A model generated the notes under the pieces. It was not told the origin of the DNA. It worked only from the letters and a program-made list of their open reading frames with translations, and made no database searches. A program made the position numbers and the translations under genes. Shown piece after piece: positions 18,221-27,463 of a stretch of 64,000 nt of DNA (position 1 is the first letter of the stretch; each line of letters begins with the position of its first letter). The stretch comes from Salinibaculum litoreum (GTDB lineage Archaea > Halobacteriota > Halobacteria > Halobacteriales > Haloarculaceae), in NCBI GenBank assembly GCA_009789175.1, contig CP046866.1, positions 2,914,001 to 2,978,000 on the forward strand, written 5' to 3'.

Positions 18221-18354
18221 GGTACAACTCGCCGTGTGGCCGTCGCATCTGTTGGACCGCAGCTAGATTCGGACAATTCCCAGGCTGTGTTCTCCCCCGA
18301 CCGACCCGTTACCGTGCGGTCGGCGAGCAGCCGTCGTTTGGAACGGGACCGACC

Positions 18355-19233
18355 GTGACACAGGGGGTTGAACTCTCGACGACCGTGCTTTGCCCAGCCG
18401 TCTCGACGGACCCCACAGATGCGACAGTCCGGTTCGACGAGACGGGCGTGTCGGTCAGAGGGACGGGACTGGCCGAAGACGCCGCACTGGCGGAGATTTT
18501 CGACGTTCGGCTCGGCCAGCCACCGCAGGCCGCAGGGCAGGCGTTCTCTGGCACGGTTCTCACCATCGGGTTCGAGCGTGGTGGGCAGCGGGTCGTGCTG
18601 TTCGTCGACGGTGAGGACTCGACTCTGGAGCGGGTCAGCGCGCTGTTGTTCCGCCGATTGCTCGATGGGACCCAGGTGGCGATGAGCCACCCGGCGACAG
18701 TCGGGGGGCGTATCACCGACCAGCGCTTCGACATCGGGCAGCTTCGCGTTGCCCCCGGAAAAATCGGCTGTACCGGCATCACGGAGCCGCTCAATATCGA
18801 CCTCGACTCAATCGTGAGTGTCACCCGTTCGGAGAAGGAACTGCTCGGACGGCTGGAACCGACTGTCGAATTCAAATACGTCAAACGTGGGGTCGTCGTC
18901 GGTGTCTACCTCTCGCTCAATCCACCGCGAAAGCTCAACCTGCTCGGGCGATATCTCCGTCGCGAGTACCGCCGGACAAAACGCCGACTGCGGACCATCG
19001 ACCCGCCACCTCCCGTGCTCCGTGTCCTGACGCGACTCTACGCACAGCGGGGGCGGACGAAGTCCCGGACAATCCTGGCGACGGAGTCGACGGACCCCGA
19101 GGCACTCCTCCAGACGCTTCTCGACCACGAGTTGGTCGAACTCTCCGACGGCGAGATAACGCTCACGATGCTGGGGTGGGTGCTGGTCGCCGAACGGGTC
19201 AGTACGACTCGCGTCCCCTCCGAGCAAGCGTAG
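18355..19233 (+). CDS. cheF: Taxis protein CheF
   Basis: A 292-residue protein of the archaeal CheF family (DUF439). In Halobacterium, CheF links the Che phosphorelay (CheY, CheD, CheC) to the archaellum motor. Matching features are the basic middle segment (LNLLGRYLRREYRRTKRRL), the following TIDPPPPVLR, and a C-terminal winged-helix-like module (LLQTLLDHELVELSDGEITL). The GTG start is used because no in-frame ATG precedes it. It is isolated from other che and arl genes here, but two transducer genes (8782 and 41358) lie in the same window. Confidence 0.85.
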   Translation: MTQGVELSTTVLCPAVSTDPTDATVRFDETGVSVRGTGLAEDAALAEIFDVRLGQPPQAAGQAFSGTVLTIGFERGGQRVVLFVDGEDSTLERVSALLFRRLLDGTQVAMSHPATVGGRITDQRFDIGQLRVAPGKIGCTGITEPLNIDLDSIVSVTRSEKELLGRLEPTVEFKYVKRGVVVGVYLSLNPPRKLNLLGRYLRREYRRTKRRLRTIDPPPPVLRVLTRLYAQRGRTKSRTILATESTDPEALLQTLLDHELVELSDGEITLTMLGWVLVAERVSTTRVPSEQA

Positions 19234-19308
19234 CGTCCGCCGCGTCGTACGACCCGTTCTCGCCCGTAGTCGAAACCCACAAGCGCCGCCCCGCGAAACC
19301 GGTGGGCA

Positions 19309-20217
19309 ATGAGCGTACTTGAGCGGTATGAACCGCTCGTCGACGACTTCGAGGCCTTCCGCGCCGCCTGTGAGCGCCCGCTGCCATCAGTCGTCCGGGT
19401 CAACACCATCAGGACGACGCCAGAGCGTGCGAGTGCGGCACTGGAGGCGGAGGGTATCCCCGTCGAGCGGGTCGGCTGGCACGACGCCCTCCTGCGATTG
19501 CCCGAGGACCAGCCAGGTGCGAACTGGCCGTACGTCCACGGCTGGCTCCACGGCCAGGAGGAAGTGTCTGCGGTCCCCGCAGCGGTACTCGACCCCGACC
19601 CCGGCGAGCGCGTCTGGGACTCCTGTGCAGCCCCGGGAAGCAAGACAACCCAGCTTGCGGCGCTGCTGGATGATACCGGCCGCGTCGTCGCTACCGACGA
19701 CAACATCGGGCGCATCTCCGCGCTGCGCTCGAACGCCGAACGGCTCGGTGTCACCAACACCGCCATCACCCACGAGGACGCCCGCAACCACTCGCTGAAA
19801 CCCTTCGGTGGCGAGGGATACGACCGTGCGCTCGTGGACGTGCCCTGCTCGTGTGAGGGGACCATCCGGAAAAACCCGGATACGCTGGAGGACTGGAGTC
19901 TGGAACACGTCCACGGTATCGCCGGCGCACAGAAAGGCATCCTCCGGCGTGCGGTGCAGGTCACCCGCGAGGGGGGCACCATCGTCTACTCCACCTGTAC
20001 CTTCGCGCCCGAGGAAAACGAGGCCGTGCTGGATTACGTCCTCGACGAGGAGGACTGTCGCGTCGTCGACTACGAGTTGTCACTCGACCATGCCGATGGC
20101 GTCACCGCGTGGGACGACGAGGAGTACGACCCACAGGTCGCACGCGCAAAGCGCATCTACCCGCATCACAACGACACGGGCGGCTTCTTCTGTGCGAAAC
20201 TGGAGGTGACGGGATGA
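19309..20217 (+). CDS. RsmB/NOP (NSUN) family RNA m5C methyltransferase
   Basis: A 302-residue SAM-dependent RNA cytosine-5 methyltransferase. The SAM motif WDSCAAPGSKTTQLAALL is at about 103-120. The two family cysteines are present: motif IV VPCSCEG (about 177-183) and motif VI STCTFAPEENE (about 227). The N-terminal part has VRVNTIR, the usual RNA-binding start. Targets in archaea include tRNA and rRNA; which one cannot be told. Its stop overlaps the start of the next gene (ATGA at 20214-20217), which encodes the PUA-like C-terminal domain usually fused to such enzymes. Confidence 0.9.
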   Translation: MSVLERYEPLVDDFEAFRAACERPLPSVVRVNTIRTTPERASAALEAEGIPVERVGWHDALLRLPEDQPGANWPYVHGWLHGQEEVSAVPAAVLDPDPGERVWDSCAAPGSKTTQLAALLDDTGRVVATDDNIGRISALRSNAERLGVTNTAITHEDARNHSLKPFGGEGYDRALVDVPCSCEGTIRKNPDTLEDWSLEHVHGIAGAQKGILRRAVQVTREGGTIVYSTCTFAPEENEAVLDYVLDEEDCRVVDYELSLDHADGVTAWDDEEYDPQVARAKRIYPHHNDTGGFFCAKLEVTG

Positions 20218-20729
20218 GCGACGACGCGCCGACGAACGACGGACAGCGCTTCGACCGCTTGCCGGCGACTGCCGAAGAGCGTGCTGTCGAGGGCCGAGCG
20301 ACGCGGGCCGAAGTGCTTGAGTGGTGGGACGAGCGCTTCGGCGTCGACCCCGCCGTCTTCGACGAGTACTCCTTCTGGGAGCGTGGCAGCGGGAAAGTGT
20401 GGGCACTGCGTGGCGAGGAACCCACCCCGGTCGAAGTCGAGGGGCTTGGCATCACGTTTCTCCGGACGCGACAGGAACACTGGAAACCGACGCTGTCTGC
20501 GGTCCAGCGCTTTGGCCACCACGCCAGCGAGAACGTCATCGCACTCGATGACGACCAGGCGGCCACGTTCGTCGCCGGCGAGGACCAGGACCTCGCGTGG
20601 GACGGTGACTGGGGATACCTCATCGTCACCCGCGAGATTGCCGGCGAACACGAACCGCTGGGCGTCGGGCTGTACGTCTACGACGAGTTGCGGTCGGTCG
20701 TGCCGAAAGGCCGGCGGCGGGACCTGTAG
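20214..20729 (+). CDS. PUA-like partner of NSUN methyltransferase
   Basis: A 171-residue protein resembling the stand-alone C-terminal RNA-binding portion of NOL1/NOP2/Sun enzymes. A helical N-terminus (RAEVLEWWDERFGVDPAVFDEY) is followed by a beta-rich part with SGKVWALRGEE, GLGITFLRTRQEHWKPTL and the terminal PLGVGLYVYDELRSVVPKGRRRDL, typical of PUA domains. Translational coupling through the ATGA overlap suggests that the two subunits form one methyltransferase. No catalytic motifs are present in this subunit. Confidence 0.8.
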   Translation: MSDDAPTNDGQRFDRLPATAEERAVEGRATRAEVLEWWDERFGVDPAVFDEYSFWERGSGKVWALRGEEPTPVEVEGLGITFLRTRQEHWKPTLSAVQRFGHHASENVIALDDDQAATFVAGEDQDLAWDGDWGYLIVTREIAGEHEPLGVGLYVYDELRSVVPKGRRRDL

Positions 20730-20734
20730 TCCCC

Positions 20735-22222
20735 TCAGACCGTCGGGAGTTCCACGATGAACACGGCTCCATCCGCTGTCGACTGGCCGTCGGTGGGTCG
20801 CCGGGACCCGCCGTCAGCAGCCTGTTTTATGCCCTCAGTGGACTGGTCCTGGAGCCTGTCCTCGACCCAGACGCGGCCGCCGTAGTCCTCGACCAGCCGC
20901 TGGACGAGATAGAGGCCGATGCCGGTCCCGTCGCTTTCGAGACCCTTCTCACCCTTTCCGAAAATCTCCTCTTTCTGTCCGTCCGGAACGCCCGGACCGT
21001 TGTCCACGACTCGAACTTCGAGAGTGCCATCGCGGTCGGTCGCCGACACCGCCACCTCGGGCTCGTTGCTGTCGTTGTGTTCGACGGCGTTGGTAAGCAG
21101 GTTCCAGAACACCGAGTCGAGCATCTCGTTTGCCTGGACCTCGACTGCGGGAATGGCTCCGTCGACGGTAACCGTCGCGTGGTCGTGTGTCGAGCGCACT
21201 TCCTCTATCTGGGAGGAGACTGCCTCCCGTACCGGCGTCGGCTCACGGTCACCGTCGGCGTTGAGCATCATCTCGGCGAGGTCACGCGCGCTTTTGGTCA
21301 GTCCGATGGCGTTTGTCGCACTCTCGCGGGCCATCTCCAGATACTGCCTGCCGTCCTCGTCGATGTGGTCTTCGAGGATGCCGAGATACGTCGAGACCAC
21401 CTGCAGGTCGTTGCGGATGTCGTGGCGAACCATCTGGTTGAGGACGTCCAGTCCATCGCGCTGTCTCTCGACGCGGCGCTGGCTTTCCGAACGTGCTGTC
21501 ACGTCGCGGTTGATGGCGACGAATCGCTCTATCTCTCCCCGCTCGTCGTGTATCGGTGCGATGGTCTGGTCGACCACGACACGCTCGCCGTCGGCACACT
21601 CGTTGACCACGTTGCCCTGCCACACCTCGCCGTCGAGAATCGTTCCCCACAGGTCCTGGTAGAACGCCGTGTCGTGTTCGCCAGACTGCAGGACACTCGG
21701 TGTCCGCCCGATAATCTCCTCGCGGCTGTAGCCGGTCAACTCCTCGAAGGCGGGGTTGACGTACTCGACGGTCCCGTCGGTGTCGGTGATGAGAATCGCG
21801 TGACCCGAACTCTCGACGGCCCGCCTGAAACTCCGCAGGTCGCGCCCGCCTGCCGTCTCGCCGGTCGTTCCGCCGTCCTCAATCGCGCGCTCGATACCGG
21901 AGGCGAGGCGGTCCCTGGCTGCTGACTGTGAGACGTAGTCAGTGGCACCCGCAGCCAGTGCGTCGCTTGCGAGTGTCTCACTGCCCGAGGCGGGATAGAA
22001 CACGACCGGTACCGACGGGTGGTCGCGGTCGAGTTCGGCACAGAACGTGAGTCCGTCCGTCTCCGGCAACTCACGGGCGGTCACGACGGTGCTGACCGTC
22101 CCCGTCCGGAGTTGCTCGCGGGCCTCGGCTGCCGTCTCGACGGACTGCAAAGTGTATGGCGTCGTTTCGCCGTCGAGCGTTTCGCTCAGGCCGACGCCGA
22201 CCCCGAGGACCCGTTTGCGCAT
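20735..22222 (-). CDS. PAS sensor histidine kinase with degenerate receiver
   Basis: A 495-residue cytosolic kinase. Residues 1-115 look like a receiver fold, but the phosphoacceptor Asp is replaced (TARELPETDG has Ala four before Pro) and the Lys is Gln (YVSQS). A PAS domain at about 130-245 (ILITDTDGTVEYVNPAFEEL) follows. The H-box is QMVRHDIRNDLQ with His267; the N-box NLLTNAVEHND, G1 VVDNGPGVP and G2 GTGIGLYLVQRL form the ATPase. There are no membrane helices. No response regulator is adjacent. It probably senses a small molecule or redox state through PAS. Confidence 0.9.
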   Translation of the reverse strand: MRKRVLGVGVGLSETLDGETTPYTLQSVETAAEAREQLRTGTVSTVVTARELPETDGLTFCAELDRDHPSVPVVFYPASGSETLASDALAAGATDYVSQSAARDRLASGIERAIEDGGTTGETAGGRDLRSFRRAVESSGHAILITDTDGTVEYVNPAFEELTGYSREEIIGRTPSVLQSGEHDTAFYQDLWGTILDGEVWQGNVVNECADGERVVVDQTIAPIHDERGEIERFVAINRDVTARSESQRRVERQRDGLDVLNQMVRHDIRNDLQVVSTYLGILEDHIDEDGRQYLEMARESATNAIGLTKSARDLAEMMLNADGDREPTPVREAVSSQIEEVRSTHDHATVTVDGAIPAVEVQANEMLDSVFWNLLTNAVEHNDSNEPEVAVSATDRDGTLEVRVVDNGPGVPDGQKEEIFGKGEKGLESDGTGIGLYLVQRLVEDYGGRVWVEDRLQDQSTEGIKQAADGGSRRPTDGQSTADGAVFIVELPTV

Positions 22223-22313
22223 ACCAATATATCCGGTATCTGTCGTTCAGCCCAATCAATGTTTCTATCTCCCGACAGCTGGTGGCCTTTGACAGCGCCG
22301 CCCCCGTGGTGGG

Positions 22314-23840
22314 CTAGATCGACTCGACGGTCCCACCGTCTAATCCCTCCCACGCGACTCGATACCCGAGTGCCGACAGCACCGCGCTCGCATCGTCGAT
22401 ACCGTACTCTTCGAGTACTGTCTCAATCTCCCCGAGTGTCATCCCCGTCTCGATGTGGTCGTCGACCGCTGTCAGCACGCTCGGGCGGACGAGCGTCCGT
22501 CCCACCTGCTCGTGGGCAGGGAACTGCTTGTCCTCGATGGTGGCCTCGCTGACGCCGTGTTCCTCGGCGAGGGAAGCGAGTGTCACAACGTCGGCTTCGG
22601 GCGATAACTCGTCGGGCAGGTCGGCGGCTGCAGCGGTCGTTAACTTCTCCTCGTAGGTCCGCAGGGCCTGACGCACATCCCTGAGACGGACGCTGCCAGC
22701 GTATGGAATCGCGCGGTGGTCCCGCGCTTCGAGGTCCTCGGCGACGCCAAGGGACTCGTCGACCGCGACCAGCAGTTCCACGTCCTCGACATCGGCCAGT
22801 CGAGAGAGTTTCTTCTCGACGTACTCGGGCGTCCAAAAGCCCATAATCTCGAAGTACACCCGAAAGTCACGGTGTCGCCAGTCGAAAGCGAAGTCCGGGA
22901 TGACGACGTGTTCGCCCGCGGCGACGGGGTCCGGTTCGCGTACGAGGTCCCAGTCGAGGTCGAGTGACTGAAACCGGCGGGCGAACTCGGCCTCGACACT
23001 GCTGTCGAAGGTGACCTCAGTGACGGGGTCGACGCCCGGCACCGACACGTCCGTATCCGAGAGCGTTAGCTCGCGTTCGGTGCCGCGGTCGTCGATGGTC
23101 GCGGTCAGTTCCCACGCGGCGGTCCCGGCGACCGTCCGCAGCAGGCGCGCGAAGCGGGTGCCATAGCGGCGACTCTTCGAGAAGAGGGCATCCGGCCCTG
23201 TCACGACCACCTCGCGGTCGGTGTCCGCGACCCGGCCCCGTTCCTCGGCCGGCAGGCGACGCACTTCGTACATGAGTCGCAACCGCTTGACCGCCGAGAC
23301 GACGGCCTTGGGGTCGGCCGAGCGTACGCGAACCTCCGTGGCGTCGAACAGCGCTGTCTGAGCGAGTGAGAGGTTGTACTGCTCGACGAGCGTCGCCGGG
23401 TCCCAGCGCTCGGGCGCGTCGGCGAGTATCTGCCGGCGCTCTAGGTCGGCGTAGAGCGCGCTGTCGAGCGTCTCGGGCGTGGCCCCAAGCCGGTCGGCGG
23501 CCTCCCTGAGCGCACGTGCCCGTTCGTCCTCGGCGACGACGCCGACGGTCTCGGCGGCCTCGAATGTCACCTCGCGTGCGCGTTGCGGGTCGACGGTCGC
23601 CCGGGTCTCGAAGATAGCGTCCCGTTCCAGTAGCTTGGCGAACCCGCGAACCAGTTTGAAATCGTCGCTCTCGCGTTCGATGTCGGTCAGCGCCGCCGTC
23701 AAGTCGCTACGCTGCTCGCCGACGTGGCCCTGATAACAGCCGAGTACGCGGGCCGCGACCTGCCGGTCGTCGTCGCCGGCGAACTGCGGGTGATAGCCGC
23801 CGCCGGCCCGCGAGACACGCAGCAACTCTTTGGTCAGCAC
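22314..23840 (-). CDS. bax1: Bax1 nuclease (DUF790), partner of XPB helicase
   Basis: A 508-residue DUF790 protein. It starts MLTKELLRVSRAGGGYHPQF, typical of the family, and contains a PD-(D/E)xK-like core, VIPDFAFDWRHRDFRVYFEI, then MGFWTPEYVEKKLS. Biochemically studied archaeal Bax1 is a structure-specific endonuclease that binds XPB and cuts the 3' side of damage bubbles. The C-terminal 130 residues include a helical domain. It lies on the same strand as the XPB gene at 24970, but two small genes intervene, whereas the two are adjacent in many archaea. An XPB interaction is inferred. Confidence 0.88.
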   Translation of the reverse strand: MLTKELLRVSRAGGGYHPQFAGDDDRQVAARVLGCYQGHVGEQRSDLTAALTDIERESDDFKLVRGFAKLLERDAIFETRATVDPQRAREVTFEAAETVGVVAEDERARALREAADRLGATPETLDSALYADLERRQILADAPERWDPATLVEQYNLSLAQTALFDATEVRVRSADPKAVVSAVKRLRLMYEVRRLPAEERGRVADTDREVVVTGPDALFSKSRRYGTRFARLLRTVAGTAAWELTATIDDRGTERELTLSDTDVSVPGVDPVTEVTFDSSVEAEFARRFQSLDLDWDLVREPDPVAAGEHVVIPDFAFDWRHRDFRVYFEIMGFWTPEYVEKKLSRLADVEDVELLVAVDESLGVAEDLEARDHRAIPYAGSVRLRDVRQALRTYEEKLTTAAAADLPDELSPEADVVTLASLAEEHGVSEATIEDKQFPAHEQVGRTLVRPSVLTAVDDHIETGMTLGEIETVLEEYGIDDASAVLSALGYRVAWEGLDGGTVESI

Positions 23841-23886
23841 TGTCCGGTGGTGTGGTCGCCAGCGGCAAAAGTGTCACTCGCGGCGC

Positions 23887-24300
23887 TCAGTTTTTGCGGG
23901 TTCCCTGGGCCTGCTCGGGTGGCTGTGCGTCCACCCAGTTGGCTTCGTCTAGCACGAGCGAGGAGATGACGGCGGCGACCCGGCGGGCGCTGTCCTCGCG
24001 CTGGAAAAAGGAAATATTGCCAAGTGAGGCCGACACTGACCGGCTTACTTCCGCCGTCGGGAGCGACTGGTCGCCGACGATATCCTCGATTTCGCGTGTG
24101 ATGCGCTCGTCCACTTCCGAGGCCGCGGGCGGAGCGAGTTGGTGGCCGGCCGGCAGCAGGTCGTACGTGACGGCGTAGCCGTCCTCGTAGACCTCGACGG
24201 CGAAGAAGGGGTCGCTCTCGCGCTCGGAACTGCGGTACTGGCGTTCGACGGTCTCTCTGTCCTCGTAGAGGGGGACCTCGCTGGGCTCGTATCCGGGCAC
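23887..24300 (-). CDS. Conserved haloarchaeal hypothetical protein
   Basis: A 137-residue soluble acidic protein, function unknown. Recognisable segments are FFAVEVYEDGYAVTYDLLP, a helical middle SEVDERITREIEDIVGDQ and a conserved SLGNISFFQREDSARRVAAV, ending VDAQPPEQAQGTRKN. The frame continues upstream to 24807, but the residues there look like antisense translation of the neighbouring gene. A GTG at 24300 begins the coherent part (PGYEPSEVPLYED). It stands between bax1 and the lipoprotein gene, so a link with repair is possible but unsupported. Confidence 0.65.
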   Translation of the reverse strand: MPGYEPSEVPLYEDRETVERQYRSSERESDPFFAVEVYEDGYAVTYDLLPAGHQLAPPAASEVDERITREIEDIVGDQSLPTAEVSRSVSASLGNISFFQREDSARRVAAVISSLVLDEANWVDAQPPEQAQGTRKN

Positions 24301-24421
24301 ACACCATCGTACGGGCCGAGCGGATATGTACCTATCCCACGGTCTGTTACTGTCTCGCACGCGCTGTCCGCGTGAGTCGTGTGACAGAAGATTCTTGCCG
24401 GCGCTGACACCACACTTCTGC

Positions 24422-24889
24422 ATGCGCCGTCGTACCGTGGTCCGCTTGCTCGCCCTCTCGGTCGCCGGAGTGGCCGGCTGTGCCAGTGCCGACGACGACC
24501 GCGGCCCGCCCCCGACGCGTCCCCCGACCGCGACGGAGACGCCGCGTCCGACGACCGCGGAGCCGACCGAACCGCCGCCGACGACGCCGACGCCCAGCCC
24601 GTTCGTCGAGGACCTCCAGTACGACATCACGGCCGTCTCCCTCGGCGAGGGCGAGGGTGGCCTCCTCGCGGCGACGGTTCCCGTCGAGAACACCGCCGAC
24701 CGCACGCTCTCTGCCGACCTCATCGTCACCGTCGAGAGCGACGCCACCCACAGAACCCGCGAGCGCATCTCCGTCTCTCCGGGAACGACCGAACAGGTCA
24801 CGGTCACCTTCGACGCCTACTGGGCCGACGTTGCCGAGCAGGCAGCGGTCCGGAAACTCCTGCTGTTGAAACCCGACGCGTCGGTATAG
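24422..24889 (+). CDS. Secreted lipoprotein with Pro/Thr-rich linker
   Basis: A 155-residue protein. The N-terminus MRRRTVVRLLALSVAGVAGC is a signal with twin arginines and a lipobox (VAGC, Cys20), so export and lipid anchoring at the outer face of the membrane are expected. Residues 21-60 are Pro/Thr/Asp-rich, a typical haloarchaeal stalk. The remaining 95 residues form a beta-rich domain (YDITAVSLGEGEGGLLAATVPVEN) like FxLYD or CARDB-type extracellular domains. It is convergent with the XPB gene and opposite to its neighbours. Ligand unknown. Confidence 0.75.
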   Translation: MRRRTVVRLLALSVAGVAGCASADDDRGPPPTRPPTATETPRPTTAEPTEPPPTTPTPSPFVEDLQYDITAVSLGEGEGGLLAATVPVENTADRTLSADLIVTVESDATHRTRERISVSPGTTEQVTVTFDAYWADVAEQAAVRKLLLLKPDASV

Positions 24890-24969
24890 CTCCCTGAGCA
24901 GGTGACGTTTGCAGCCGGCACTCACCGTTGCAATTCCTTCCCTCGGCGCTGTCCCTGTCCGGCCGACGC

Positions 24970-26352
24970 TCACCGCCGCCGTCGGGCCACCCGCTGTTCG
25001 GCGGTGTCCTCGGTGACGAGTTCGTACAACAGCGCCCGGCCGGCGGGTGTATCCGTGTCCTCTCCGGGTTTCGGGCGAAGAATCCGGCCGAGTCGCTGGG
25101 TAAACTCGCGTTCGCTCCCGCTGCCCGCGAGCAGGACGCCGACGTTGGCGTCGGGTACGTCGACTCCCTCGTCGAGAACGTTCGCGGTGACGACGCGGCT
25201 GTAGGTCCCCTCGCGGAATCGCTGGAGAATCGTCTCGCGCTCGGCCGTCGGCGTCTCGTGGGTGATAGCTGGCAGGAGAAACCGCTCGGAGAGCCGGTAG
25301 ACCAGCTCCGTCGAGGCGGTGAAGACGATGACTCGGTCTTCGCGGTGTCGGTCCAGAATCGTCGCCAGTCGGTCGACCTTCCGCTCGGCGTTCATCGTTA
25401 TCTCGCGGGCGCGCTGTTTCGCCAGCAGCGCCTCGCGTGCCCGCGGGTCCGTCCCCGAGCGCTTGACGAGTTCCTGATAGTCGCTTCCGCTTCGCAGTTG
25501 CAGGCTCGACTGCGCGAGATAGTCAGTAAAGGTCGACTGGTGGCGCTCGTAGGCCGCGCGTTCCTCGTCGGTCAACTCGACTCCGATGCGCTTGATATCG
25601 TACTCGGCGAGGTGTTCGCCCGCCAGGTCATCGACGCTGACGCGGTGCAACAGTGGCCCGAGCAGGTCGGCGACCACTTCGTGTGCCCCGTCGGGCCGCT
25701 CGAAGGTCGCAGTCAGGCCCAGTCGGGCCGGTGCGGCAAGCAGGCGCGCGATGTCGCGGTACCCCTCCCCGCCGAGGTGATGCACTTCGTCGAAGACAAC
25801 CAGCCCGAAGCGGTCGCCGAGTTCGTCGGCGCGCAGGTACGCCGAGTCGTAGGTCCCCACGGTCACCGCCTCGACGCGTTGCTCGCCGCCGCCGAGTTGT
25901 CCGACCGGGCAGTCGAACTCCGCCGACAGTTCCGCGCGCCACTGGGTCAGCAGGTCGATGGTGGGGACGACCACGAGCGTCGGCGTCGCCAGTGCCTCGA
26001 TGGCGGCGATGCCGATGACGGTTTTGCCAGAGCCCGTCGGGAGTTCGAGGACGCCACGCTCGGGCCGGCCGGTCCCGGCGTTGCCCTCGCCTGCGAGCCA
26101 TGCGTCGAGTGCCGTCTGCTGGTACTCCCGCAGCCGGTACGTCGAGGAGACCGACAGCTCTGGCAGCGAGAGCACGTTGTCCTCGACGGTTTCGTCGGCC
26201 TCGGAAAGTGCGTCACGGAGGGCGGCGTAGTCGGCGGCGGGCGCTCGGCCGGTCTCCGAGCGGGGGTCGTACTCGACGCCCGGCAGGTCGAGGGCCGCGT
26301 CGCTCTCGACGCGAATCGTTCCCTCTTCGAAGGTCAGCGTCACGTCGGCCAC
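24970..26352 (-). CDS. rad25: XPB/Rad25-type DNA helicase
   Basis: A 460-residue superfamily 2 helicase. Motifs are visible in order: Q-like LREYQQTALDAWL, Walker A LPTGSGKTVIG, DExH box VVFDEVHHLGG, TATF (motif III), ThM-like EMN region, motif V ANVLDEGVDVP and motif VI QRLGRILRPKPGEDTD. The archaeal XPB unwinds damaged DNA together with Bax1. A GTG at 26352 is preferred because the sequence upstream (to 26634) is low-complexity and overlaps the divergent neighbour promoter. Stop 24970. Transcribed towards the lipoprotein gene. Confidence 0.9.
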   Translation of the reverse strand: MADVTLTFEEGTIRVESDAALDLPGVEYDPRSETGRAPAADYAALRDALSEADETVEDNVLSLPELSVSSTYRLREYQQTALDAWLAGEGNAGTGRPERGVLELPTGSGKTVIGIAAIEALATPTLVVVPTIDLLTQWRAELSAEFDCPVGQLGGGEQRVEAVTVGTYDSAYLRADELGDRFGLVVFDEVHHLGGEGYRDIARLLAAPARLGLTATFERPDGAHEVVADLLGPLLHRVSVDDLAGEHLAEYDIKRIGVELTDEERAAYERHQSTFTDYLAQSSLQLRSGSDYQELVKRSGTDPRAREALLAKQRAREITMNAERKVDRLATILDRHREDRVIVFTASTELVYRLSERFLLPAITHETPTAERETILQRFREGTYSRVVTANVLDEGVDVPDANVGVLLAGSGSEREFTQRLGRILRPKPGEDTDTPAGRALLYELVTEDTAEQRVARRRR

Positions 26353-26432
26353 AGCGGGGGTGGGGCGTCGATGGGCATAACGGCTGTGGGCAATCGTCAC
26401 CCTAACGGGGGCTGCGTCCGTAGGGCGATGTG

Positions 26433-27368
26433 ATGAGCGACGCCTCGGACGACGCTGTCCGCGAGTCTGAGTCGGCAGACGCCGACTCGCCGGCCGAAGA
26501 GGCTGCCAGTGACACTGCTGACGGACAGGCCGGTGGCGCGCCCGAGTCGGACCCGGCGGGTGCCACTGACGAGGACCTTGAGGCGCTTCGTGCCGAAGTC
26601 GAACAGAAGTACGACTTCGAGAACTTCGGGCCACAGGAGATGGCCGAGATGGACGCCGAGGAGTGGGAGGCCGCCTTCGACGCCGAGACCTGGATTACCG
26701 GCGAGGAACTGCTGGACCGGGTCGAGGCCGACGTGAAAAACCGGGTCCTGACCCGTGACGTGTTCGCCCGTGTCGAGCGGTTCGACGACATGCTGATTGC
26801 CTACTCGGACTCGGGATATGCGGCCGTCTATCCCGACGGGTCTATCGAAGGGTCGGGCACTGTCCTCCGGGACGTGAAACCGACCGTGGCGCTGTGTTCG
26901 ATGGACTCCTACGACGTGCCGGAGATGCCCGAGGGTGAAGTCCTCCCCGAGCCACAGGAGATACCCGACAGCAGCGACGCGCTGGGCAACACCGTGTTGC
27001 AGGTCGTCGCCGGCGTCCAGTTGCTCGCGGGCGTGGTCCTGCTGGGCGCGTGGGTGCTGTACTTGCTGGAGGTCGTCACCCCGCCCGGTGGCGGGTCCGG
27101 CGCGAACCTCTGGCTCATCTTCGTCATCGGCCTTGGATTCGTCGTCATTGGACTGTTCCTCTTTTTGATGGTGGCAAACGCCCGGCTGTCGGACCGGTAT
27201 CGCTCCGAGGAGTTCCGCAACCGGTTGCGTGCGGTCGGTCTGGCCGAGGGTGACCGCCCGGACTTCCTGGAGGAACTGGACGGCGACGTGCCCGACCGCC
27301 TGGCCGCTGCACTCGAGGAGAGCCAGCCCGAACGCGACCCCGCTGGTGAGGACGGGCAGGCCGAGTAG
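26433..27368 (+). CDS. Acidic two-helix membrane protein preceding the halocyanin gene
   Basis: A 311-residue protein. The first 65 residues are very acidic and disordered (many Ser/Asp/Glu). A soluble region follows (LRAEVEQKYDFENFGPQEMAEMD), then a domain with YSDSGYAAVYPDGS. Two transmembrane helices occur at about 187-210 (LQVVAGVQLLAGVVLLGAWVLYL) and 222-245. The C-terminal 60 residues face the cytosol. It lies 95 bases before the halocyanin gene. A GTG at 26430 would add one residue. I believe such proteins accompany the cytochrome bc cluster in related genomes; function unknown. Confidence 0.7.
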   Translation: MSDASDDAVRESESADADSPAEEAASDTADGQAGGAPESDPAGATDEDLEALRAEVEQKYDFENFGPQEMAEMDAEEWEAAFDAETWITGEELLDRVEADVKNRVLTRDVFARVERFDDMLIAYSDSGYAAVYPDGSIEGSGTVLRDVKPTVALCSMDSYDVPEMPEGEVLPEPQEIPDSSDALGNTVLQVVAGVQLLAGVVLLGAWVLYLLEVVTPPGGGSGANLWLIFVIGLGFVVIGLFLFLMVANARLSDRYRSEEFRNRLRAVGLAEGDRPDFLEELDGDVPDRLAAALEESQPERDPAGEDGQAE

Positions 27369-27429
27369 CCCCGTTGACGGACGTGTGGTATGCCCGTCGA
27401 AACATCCGAACGGCGGTGTATTCGGTGGG

Positions 27430-27437
27430 TTTATACA
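27430..27437 (+). promoter_or_regulatory. TATA-like box of the respiratory operon
   Basis: TTTATACA 27 bases before the halocyanin ATG, the strongest promoter-like site in this stretch. Confidence 0.6.
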
Positions 27438-27463
27438 AAGCCAGTACTGAGATTTGAACGAAC

